Below are positions 8,691 through 13,492 of a stretch of 13,492 nucleotides of DNA, in pieces. Both the position numbers and the translations under genes were made by a program. Below the pieces are notes generated by a model, which saw only the letters and a program-made list of their open reading frames with translations, was not told the DNA's origin and did not search any database. How positions within the stretch are numbered: position 1 is the first letter of the stretch; each line of letters begins with the position of its first letter. Origin of the DNA: Akkermansiaceae bacterium UBA6138 (GTDB lineage Bacteria; Verrucomicrobiota; Verrucomicrobiia; Verrucomicrobiales; DEV007); contig DIVG01000004.1 of the NCBI GenBank assembly GCA_002422425.1, positions 1 through 13,492 of the forward strand, given 5' to 3'.

Positions 8691-8713
8691 GAGGGAGCAG
8701 GGAGCGCTCCCTC
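8691..8713. repeat. 14-bp perfect palindrome within an alternative hairpin
   Basis: AGGGAGCGCTCCCT at 8699-8712 is a perfect 14-bp palindrome. A competing fold pairs GAGGGAG (8691-8697) with CTCCCTC (8707-8713) around a 9-base loop. It sits 15 bases after the peroxiredoxin stop on the minus strand and about 75 bases upstream of the TPR promoter. It could terminate the peroxiredoxin transcript, although no U-run follows, or be a protein-binding site for the TPR operon. The function is not known. Confidence 0.45.
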
Positions 8714-8727
8714 CTGAAGTGAGCCGA

Positions 8728-9360
8728 TTACTTTTCTTTGGCGAGGTAGGCGGCGGTGCTCTCGTGAGTCGCCCGCATTGCCTCGTCTCCTTTTTCCCAG
8801 TCCATCGGACACACTTCGCCGTTTTCTTCAAAGTGCTGAAGCGCATCGACCATGCGGATCGCTTCCTTGATAGAGCGACCGAGGGGCAGATTGTTGACGA
8901 GTTGGTGCTGGACGATGCCGTCTTTGTCGATGAGAAACAGTCCGCGGTAGGCGATGAGTTCGCCTTCGACGATGAGGTCGCCGTACTCATTAAGATCGTA
9001 TTCCCCAACGAGCACATCGTAGGCGGCGGAGATAGTTTTGTTTGTGTCGGCCACGATGGGGTAGGTCACACCTTCGATCCCGCCCTTGGTTCGGGGGACC
9101 TGGAGCCAGCCCCAGTGGGACATCTCAGTGTCGGTTGAGCACCCCACGACAGCAACATTGCGGGCTTCAAACTCCGCTAGGGCATCCTGGAAAGCATGGA
9201 GCTCGGTCGGGCAGACGAAGGTGAAGTCTTTCGGGTAAAAGAAAAAGATGACGTATTTTGACCCACGATACTGGTCGAGGGAGAACCCTTCGACGATCTG
9301 GCCGTTGATGACGGCGTTGGCACTAAAAGAGGGGGCGGATTTTCCGACGAGAACTGACAT
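8728..9360 (-). CDS. Typical 2-Cys peroxiredoxin (AhpC/Prx1 family)
   Basis: This 210-residue thiol peroxidase would reduce hydrogen peroxide and organic peroxides in the cytoplasm, using a thioredoxin or AhpF-like reductant that is not in the window. The peroxidatic cysteine is C50 in FTFVCPTE, with P43 and T47 of the active-site loop (YPKDFTFVCP). The resolving cysteine is C184 in GEVCP. R139 in AYRGLFLID is the expected active-site arginine. Between the SAAYDVL segment and this arginine there is an extra stretch of roughly a dozen residues (about 119-134, EYDLNEYGDLIVEGE) compared with standard AhpC. I recall similar forms from other bacteria. The C-terminus ends YLAKEK and lacks the YF motif of overoxidation-sensitive eukaryotic enzymes. 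The ATG at 9360 follows an AT-rich stretch with no Shine-Dalgarno site, and no convincing promoter was found. It diverges from cysH with 249 bases between starts. Confidence 0.93.
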   Translation of the reverse strand: MSVLVGKSAPSFSANAVINGQIVEGFSLDQYRGSKYVIFFFYPKDFTFVCPTELHAFQDALAEFEARNVAVVGCSTDTEMSHWGWLQVPRTKGGIEGVTYPIVADTNKTISAAYDVLVGEYDLNEYGDLIVEGELIAYRGLFLIDKDGIVQHQLVNNLPLGRSIKEAIRMVDALQHFEENGEVCPMDWEKGDEAMRATHESTAAYLAKEK

Positions 9361-9427
9361 AATGATAAAAATAATTTCGGGTTCAGAAGCATTCGGGGCC
9401 GAGACCGTTTCGGCGATCCTGCACGGG

Positions 9428-9448
9428 GGAAGGTGGCTTCACCCTTCC
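9428..9448. other. Hairpin in the peroxiredoxin/cysH divergent region
   Basis: GGAAGGTG (9428-9435), loop GCTT, then CACCCTTCC (9440-9448) pair over eight positions with one bulged C. If the peroxiredoxin transcript begins upstream of it, the hairpin is in its leader. It lies upstream of the cysH promoter and so is not in that mRNA. A weaker stem, GCCGA/TCGGC (9398-9414), is adjacent. Confidence 0.4.
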
Positions 9449-9466
9449 ATCAGTCAACTACGGATG

Positions 9467-9482
9467 CTCCTCGTTTTAGGAG
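9467..9482. other. Small hairpin upstream of the cysH promoter
   Basis: CTCCT (9467-9471), a six-base loop, and AGGAG (9478-9482) form a perfect 5-bp stem, followed on the plus strand by ACTTTTG. It lies 54 bases upstream of the cysH -35 box. It may be a regulator-binding dyad or just a chance fold. Confidence 0.25.
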
Positions 9483-9535
9483 ACTTTTGCGATGATTTTA
9501 TCGGCGGAAAATTGACATGCCCCGCTAAAAGCCGC

Positions 9536-9564
9536 TTGACGCAGAGCAAGATCAGGATTTAGAT
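9536..9564 (+). promoter_or_regulatory. Sigma-70-type promoter of the cysHCDN operon
   Basis: TTGACG (9536-9541) and TTAGAT (9559-9564) are spaced by 17 bases. Transcription would begin near 9571, giving a leader of about 39 bases. That is too short for a known SAM-type riboswitch. The leader contains a CCTAT/ATAGG dyad (9578-9582 and 9597-9601) whose right arm includes the only AGG in front of the start codon. Confidence 0.6.
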
Positions 9565-9609
9565 GATGGGATAATTTCCTATCAATCCGATCTAGAATAG
9601 GTATTTTAA

Positions 9610-10377
9610 ATGATTGAAGAATCTTCGTCCGCCTCTTTGACTGATTCCGCCCTCGCAAGGGCGTGTCAGCGTCACGGGATCAAAGATTTTGCATCGCTTG
9701 CCGAACGCCTCGAAGGGGTTTCGGCCGAGGAGCGGGTAAGCTGGGCTCTCGACCATTTTGGTGGCAACATCGGGATGACCTCAAGTTTCGGAGCGCAGTC
9801 GGCGGTGCTTCTTCATATGGTAACGGAGCAGCGGCCGGATATTCCCGTGATCCTGATCGATACCGGTTATCTTTTCCCCGAAACGTACCGGTTTATCGAT
9901 GAAATGACGAGCCGACTTGGGTTGAATCTCAAAACCTTCCGCAGCGACCTTTCTGCGGGATGGCAGGAGGCCCGCTGGGGAAAGCTTTGGGAGAACGGTC
10001 TTGAGGGGATCGAGCGTTATAATGACTTTAATAAAGTTGAGCCCATGGAGCGGGCGCTTGAGCAACTCGGCCTCGCCGCGACGATGGCCGGGGTGCGTCG
10101 TCAGCAGGCCCTCACCCGGAAATTTTTCCCTGTTCTCGCGGCCCAGCGGGGGCGTATCAGGATTCATCCCATTGTCGACTGGACCGATATGGAAATCGGG
10201 GAGTATCTTGTCGCTCATGACTTGCCCTACCACCCGCTCTGGGACGAGGGATATGTGTCGATTGGCGACTGGCATACGTCGAGGAAGTTGACTGACGGCA
10301 TGACCGCCGAAGAGACCCGCTTTAACGGCTTGAAGCGCGAGTGCGGTCTTCACGAGGCAGTGGATTTCAGTATTTAA
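9610..10377 (+). CDS. cysH: Phosphoadenylyl-sulfate (PAPS) reductase, thioredoxin-dependent
   Basis: CysH reduces PAPS to sulfite plus adenosine 3',5'-bisphosphate using thioredoxin. The 255-residue product shows the PP-loop-like SSFGAQSAV (58-66), DTGYLFPET (84-92), ERYNDFNKVEPM (135-146), AGVRRQQALTR (160-170) and the C-terminal catalytic motif KRECGLH with C245. The only other cysteine is C19. The paired cysteines that bind the [4Fe-4S] cluster in APS reductases are absent, so PAPS should be the substrate. This agrees with the APS kinase encoded directly downstream. Length and motif order match the enterobacterial enzyme (about 244 residues), with a slightly longer N-terminus. The ATG at 9610 follows a weak TAGG element. 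It is the first gene of the cys operon, with 19 bases before cysC. Removal of the toxic by-product PAP would need a CysQ-type phosphatase encoded elsewhere. Confidence 0.95.
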   Translation: MIEESSSASLTDSALARACQRHGIKDFASLAERLEGVSAEERVSWALDHFGGNIGMTSSFGAQSAVLLHMVTEQRPDIPVILIDTGYLFPETYRFIDEMTSRLGLNLKTFRSDLSAGWQEARWGKLWENGLEGIERYNDFNKVEPMERALEQLGLAATMAGVRRQQALTRKFFPVLAAQRGRIRIHPIVDWTDMEIGEYLVAHDLPYHPLWDEGYVSIGDWHTSRKLTDGMTAEETRFNGLKRECGLHEAVDFSI

Positions 10378-10386
10378 GGGGGAGAA
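10378..10386 (+). promoter_or_regulatory. Ribosome binding site of cysC
   Basis: GGGGGAGAA lies directly after the cysH stop, with GGAG ending 12 bases before the ATG at 10397. It is the only strong Shine-Dalgarno-like sequence before any gene in the window, and its spacing is on the long side. Confidence 0.5.
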
Positions 10387-10396
10387 GCATTGTTGT

Positions 10397-11005
10397 ATGG
10401 GTTCACCCTCTAATCATCTCTATCCAGTTTTTGACAAGATGCTCCCGCGCTCCGCGAAGGAGGCGCTTCTCGGGCAGAGAGGGGCGGTCGTCTGGATGTA
10501 TGGGCTGAGCGGTTCAGGCAAAAGCACCCTCGCGAACCTGCTTGAGCGGCGACTTCATGTCGCCGGTCGCCTTGTCAAGGTGCTCGACGGCGACAACATC
10601 CGCAGCGGGCTGAACCGCAACCTCGGTTTTTCCGATGAAGACAGGCATGAGAACATCCGCCGCGTCTCTGAAGTGGCGAAGCTCTTTGCCGAGTGCGGCG
10701 TGGTGACGATCACCTCCTTCATCACCCCGAGTAATGAGCTGCGCCGCCTCGCCCGCGAAGTCATCGGCGATGCCGATCTGCTCGAAGTCTACGTGAAAGC
10801 CTCGTTCGAGACCTGCCGGGTTCGCGACCCGAAGGGGCTTTATGCAAAGGTCGCGGCCGGCGAGGTGAAGCAGTTTACCGGCAAGGATTCCGTCTTTGAA
10901 GACCCGGAAAAGCCCGACCTCATTATTGACACCGAAGCGTTTAGCGAAGAGGAATGCCTCGACCAACTGCTCGCTGCGGTGACTACCAAAACGACCGCCC
11001 GCTGA
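10397..11005 (+). CDS. cysC: Adenylyl-sulfate (APS) kinase
   Basis: CysC phosphorylates APS at the 3' position with ATP to make PAPS, the substrate of the CysH upstream. The 202-residue protein is a stand-alone kinase, not fused to CysN as in many bacteria. Visible motifs are Walker A GLSGSGKST (36-44), DGDNIRSGLN (64-73), GFSDEDRHENIRR (77-89) and DPKGLYAK (144-151), followed by FTG at 160-162. The region that is usually FISP, whose serine forms the phosphoenzyme in the E. coli protein, reads FITP here, with T110 at the expected place. The usual arginine-rich continuation is SNELRRLARE. The ATG at 10397 is preceded by a good ribosome site. The gap to cysD is 40 bases and holds a 10-bp palindrome (GGCGGCCGCC) but no convincing terminator. 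Confidence 0.95.
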   Translation: MGSPSNHLYPVFDKMLPRSAKEALLGQRGAVVWMYGLSGSGKSTLANLLERRLHVAGRLVKVLDGDNIRSGLNRNLGFSDEDRHENIRRVSEVAKLFAECGVVTITSFITPSNELRRLAREVIGDADLLEVYVKASFETCRVRDPKGLYAKVAAGEVKQFTGKDSVFEDPEKPDLIIDTEAFSEEECLDQLLAAVTTKTTAR

Positions 11006-11045
11006 CCTGCGAACGGCGGCCGCCCTACCCCGTAAATTTTTTATC

Positions 11046-11966
11046 ATGGAAGAAGAAAGAGTGTCCTATCAAGTCAATCACCTCGCCCAGCTCGAGTCCG
11101 AGGCCATTTTCATTTTGCGCGAAACGGCTGCCCAGTTCGAGCGTCCGGCCCTGCTCTTCTCGGGTGGCAAGGACTCGATCGTAATGGCCCACCTCGCCCG
11201 CAAGGCGTTCTACCCCGCCCGTCTGCCTTTCCCGCTGCTCCACGTCGACACCGGTCACAACTTCCAGGAGACCCTCGACTACCGTGACCAGTACGTCGCC
11301 GACCTCCGCGCCGACCTCGTTGTCGCCTACGTGCAGGACTCCATCGACCAGGGGAGGGTGCAGGAGGAGAAAGGTCCCTTCGCGAGCCGCAATATTCTTC
11401 AGACCGTCTCGCTCCTCGATGCGATCGAGGCGAACAAATACGATGCCTGTCTCGGTGGTGGCCGTCGTGATGAAGAGAAAGCCCGCGCGAAAGAGCGCTT
11501 CTTCTCCCATCGCAACGATTTCGGTGAGTGGGATCCGAAAAACCAGCGCCCCGAACTCTGGAATATCTTCAACGGGCGCAAGCACCACCTCGAACACTTC
11601 CGTGTTTTCCCTCTCTCCAACTGGACCGAGATGGATGTTTGGCAGTATATCAAAGCGGAAAAAATCCCGCTTCCGAGCCTCTACTTTTCCCATCAGCGTG
11701 ACGTTGTCCACCGCAGTGGCGCAATGCTCGCGGTCTCCGAAGTCGTCATTCCTCAGCCCGGCGAGCGGGTTGAGGAAAACGCGACGGTGCGCTTCCGCAC
11801 GATCGGCGACATGACCTGTACTGGAGCCGTTTATTCCGAGGCCTCGACAATGGAGACGATCATTTACGAAGTCGCTACCGCCCGCCAGACTGAGCGCGGG
11901 ACTCGTTCGGACGACAAGCGATCCGAAACCGCGATGGAAGACAGAAAGAAAGAAGGCTACTTCTAA
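11046..11966 (+). CDS. cysD: Sulfate adenylyltransferase subunit 2 (ATP sulfurylase, small subunit)
   Basis: CysD is the catalytic subunit of the heterodimeric ATP sulfurylase. It joins sulfate and ATP to form APS and pyrophosphate, driven by GTP hydrolysis in CysN. The 306-residue product carries the PP-loop FSGGKDS (38-44), HVDTGHNFQET (66-76), GGGRRDEEKARAKER (137-151) and the family's characteristic end, RGTRSDDKRSETAMEDRKKEGYF in outline (positions about 282-306). The length matches the family. The ATG at 11046 has no Shine-Dalgarno site. A GTG at 11061 is preceded by GAAGAAGAAAGA and would begin MSYQVNHLAQLE, which matches the usual CysD N-terminus more closely, so the true start may be 15 bases later. 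It is the third gene of the operon, followed by cysN after 58 bases. Confidence 0.95.
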   Translation: MEEERVSYQVNHLAQLESEAIFILRETAAQFERPALLFSGGKDSIVMAHLARKAFYPARLPFPLLHVDTGHNFQETLDYRDQYVADLRADLVVAYVQDSIDQGRVQEEKGPFASRNILQTVSLLDAIEANKYDACLGGGRRDEEKARAKERFFSHRNDFGEWDPKNQRPELWNIFNGRKHHLEHFRVFPLSNWTEMDVWQYIKAEKIPLPSLYFSHQRDVVHRSGAMLAVSEVVIPQPGERVEENATVRFRTIGDMTCTGAVYSEASTMETIIYEVATARQTERGTRSDDKRSETAMEDRKKEGYF

Positions 11967-11982
11967 AATCGATCCGGCTAAG

Positions 11983-12024
11983 CCCACCTTCCTACCCTTC
12001 ACTTTTCCACCTTTTACTCTTTTC
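11983..12024 (+). promoter_or_regulatory. G-free pyrimidine-rich translation leader of cysN
   Basis: The 42 bases directly before the cysN ATG contain no G and only five A; the other 37 are C or T. There is thus no Shine-Dalgarno sequence and little chance of stable structure. Such leaders are compatible with ribosomal protein S1-dependent initiation, but this is inference. Confidence 0.45.
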
Positions 12025-13311
12025 ATGCATACCGAAATTCCCATCGACGAAGGTTACCTCGACATGGACCTGCTGCGTTTCACGACAGCGGGCAGCGTTG
12101 ACGACGGCAAATCGACTCTGATCGGCCGACTTCTATACGATTCCAAAAATACCTTCGATGACCAGATGGACGCCGTCGAGGCGACCTCGAAGAAGCGCGG
12201 TGACGAGCACGTCAATCTGGCGCTCCTCACCGACGGTCTTCGCGCCGAGCGCGAGCAGGGGATCACGATCGACGTGGCCTATCGTTACTTCGCGACGCCG
12301 AAGCGCAAGTTCATCATCGCGGATACTCCCGGTCACATCCAGTACACGCGGAACATGGTGACGGGCGCCTCGACTGCGAACCTCGCCATCATCCTTGTCG
12401 ATGCGCGACTCGGGATCATCGAACAGACTTGCCGACACGCTTTCATCGCCGATCTTCTGAGAATTCGTCATGTCATCCTCGCGGTGAACAAGATGGATCT
12501 CGTCGGCTACAGCGAAGAGCGTTTCGAAGAAATCGTTGATGAGTTCAAACGCTTCGCCTCGCGCCTCGACAACATCGTCGACATGGTCGCGATCCCGATG
12601 AGCGCGCTCCACGGCGACAATGTCGTCGACAAATCGAAGAACATGGACTGGTACGAAGGACCCACGATGCTGTATCATCTTGAGACCGTCTACATCGGGT
12701 CCGATCACAACCATGTCGATGCCCGTTTCCCCGTGCAGTGGGTCATCCGTCCGCACTCCGACGAGCACCACGACTTCCGCGGCTACGCCGGTCGTGTTGC
12801 CGGCGGTGTCTTTCGTCCCGGGGACGAAGTAATGATCCAGCCCTCGGGCTTTACGACGAAGATCAAGGCGATTGAGTCCTTCGACGGCCCGCAGGAGGCC
12901 GCCTTCGCTCCGCTCTCCTGCACGATCACGCTTGAGGATGAGATTGATATCAGCCGTGGTGACATGATCACGAAGCCGAACAATCCACCGAAGAAGGATC
13001 AGGAGATCGATGCCATGATCTGCTGGTTTTCGGAGAGCAACCAACTTCAGCCGAACGCCAAATATTACCTCCGCCACACCACCAAAGAGGTCAAAGCGGT
13101 CGTCAAAGACGTGCGTTATAAAGTGAACATCAATACGCTGCACAAGATTGAGGACGACAAGACCTTTGGCCTCAACGAGATCGGGCGCATTACCTTGCGC
13201 ACCTCGGCGCCTTTGCTTTACGATTCCTACCGGCGCAATCGCTCGACCGGCAGCTTCATCCTGATCGACTCCCAGACGAATGAAACGGTTGCGGCAGGCA
13301 TGATCATCTGA
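12025..13311 (+). CDS. cysN: Sulfate adenylyltransferase subunit 1 (regulatory GTPase)
   Basis: CysN is an EF-Tu-like GTPase that partners CysD and couples GTP hydrolysis to APS formation. The 428-residue protein shows the G1 loop GSVDDGKST (23-31), switch region EQGITID (77-83), G3 DTPGH (100-104), G4 NKMD (155-158) and G5-like SALHGDN (193-199). Beta-barrel domains 2 and 3 follow from about 210 to the end. It stops where the GTPase part normally ends and has no C-terminal APS kinase domain, in line with the separate cysC. The ATG at 12025 is preceded by a pyrimidine-rich leader without Shine-Dalgarno site. MDMD-like alternatives downstream (M14) would still keep the G1 loop, so the N-terminal 13 residues are less certain. 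It is the last gene of the operon and is followed by a hairpin and tRNA-Cys. Confidence 0.95.
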   Translation: MHTEIPIDEGYLDMDLLRFTTAGSVDDGKSTLIGRLLYDSKNTFDDQMDAVEATSKKRGDEHVNLALLTDGLRAEREQGITIDVAYRYFATPKRKFIIADTPGHIQYTRNMVTGASTANLAIILVDARLGIIEQTCRHAFIADLLRIRHVILAVNKMDLVGYSEERFEEIVDEFKRFASRLDNIVDMVAIPMSALHGDNVVDKSKNMDWYEGPTMLYHLETVYIGSDHNHVDARFPVQWVIRPHSDEHHDFRGYAGRVAGGVFRPGDEVMIQPSGFTTKIKAIESFDGPQEAAFAPLSCTITLEDEIDISRGDMITKPNNPPKKDQEIDAMICWFSESNQLQPNAKYYLRHTTKEVKAVVKDVRYKVNINTLHKIEDDKTFGLNEIGRITLRTSAPLLYDSYRRNRSTGSFILIDSQTNETVAAGMII

Positions 13312-13357
13312 GGTGCGCGTTTCGAAGCCGGGCCTGTCGGCGGGCTTGTCTAAGACG

Positions 13358-13386
13358 TTGACAGTCCCCCCGATCAGGCTTTTAGT
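13358..13386 (+). promoter_or_regulatory. Likely promoter of tRNA-Cys
   Basis: A perfect TTGACA (13358-13363) is followed after 17 bases by TTTAGT (13381-13386), which matches four of six -10 positions. Transcription would begin near 13393, about 31 bases before the tRNA. It lies between the cysN stop and the terminator-like hairpin. Confidence 0.5.
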
Positions 13387-13388
13387 GG

Positions 13389-13409
13389 CGTCCGTTCATT
13401 TTTCGGACG
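13389..13409 (+). terminator. Terminator-like hairpin after cysN
   Basis: CGTCCG (13389-13394) and CGGACG (13404-13409) form a perfect 6-bp stem around a T-rich nine-base loop. GATTTTCTTG follows, giving a short T-tract. This fits a Rho-independent terminator for the cys operon. A second stem, AAGCC/GGCTT with an inner GCC/GGC (13325-13347), lies closer to the cysN stop but has no T-run. Confidence 0.5.
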
Positions 13410-13423
13410 GATTTTCTTGTGAT

Positions 13424-13492
13424 GGCGAGGTAGCCAAGTGGTAAGGCCGGGCTCTGCAAAAGCTCTATCGCGGGTTCGATTCCCGCCCTCGC
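13424..13492 (+). tRNA. tRNA-Cys (anticodon GCA), 3' end cut by window
   Basis: The cloverleaf folds cleanly. The acceptor arm GGCGAGG pairs with CCTCGC(C), its last base falling beyond the window. The D arm is GCC/GGC around AAGTGGTAA. The anticodon stem GGGCT/AGCTC includes one G-U pair, and its loop CTGCAAA carries anticodon GCA. The T arm is GCGGG/CCCGC around TTCGATT. It lies 112 bases downstream of cysN on the same strand. The discriminator base and CCA cannot be seen. Confidence 0.93.

Noticed and set aside
9565..9609. Riboswitch in front of cysH
   Set aside because: The predicted leader is about 39 bases, too short for a SAM-type aptamer, and no conserved aptamer core was seen.
11006..11045. 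GGCGGCCGCC palindrome followed by a T-run between cysC and cysD as a terminator
   Set aside because: The palindrome leaves no loop for a stable hairpin and the T-run is separated from it by 12 or more bases; the genes look co-transcribed.
9781..13143. Near full-length minus-strand open frames opposite cysH, cysC, cysD and cysN
   Set aside because: All four sense products carry diagnostic catalytic motifs. The opposite frames stay open because third codon positions are biased toward C and G.

Overview
The window is a GC-rich bacterial chromosome segment, probably from Verrucomicrobiota. This lineage call is an inference. It rests on a giant secreted repeat protein paired with a small lysine-started exported protein, a lone REP-type transposase C-terminus, and weak use of Shine-Dalgarno sites. 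Only one gene (cysC) has an obvious purine-rich ribosome binding site. No plasmid, phage, CRISPR or insertion-sequence structure is visible apart from the transposase fragment at the left edge.

Left part (1-1706, plus strand): the C-terminal 125 codons of a REP-associated (IS200-like) tyrosine transposase, a 199-base spacer with a nested inverted repeat, then a cytoplasmic NagZ-type family 3 glycoside hydrolase. This last gene meets the next one tail to tail, and both stop codons lie in one 22-base hairpin.

Middle (1703-9360, minus strand): a two-gene operon made of a 2065-residue exported TPR protein (46% of the window) and a 230-residue secreted or lipoprotein-like protein of unknown function. 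Their frames overlap by 7 bases. A near-consensus sigma-70 promoter lies only a few bases before the longest possible start of the TPR gene. Upstream, in the same orientation, is a typical 2-Cys peroxiredoxin. The 141 bases between them carry a 14-bp perfect palindrome.

Right part (9361-13492, plus strand): a sulfate activation and reduction operon, cysH-cysC-cysD-cysN, driven by a clear sigma-70 promoter and diverging from the peroxiredoxin. CysD and CysN make APS from sulfate and ATP, CysC phosphorylates it to PAPS, and CysH reduces PAPS to sulfite. CysH lacks the extra cysteines of the iron-sulfur APS reductases, which agrees with a separate CysC being present. Sulfite reductase and cysteine synthase are not in the window. 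The operon is followed by a terminator-like hairpin and a tRNA-Cys(GCA) gene cut by the window end by about one acceptor-stem base plus the 3' tail.

The least understood part is the TPR/lipoprotein pair. The rest is recognisable core metabolism with some unusual expression signals.
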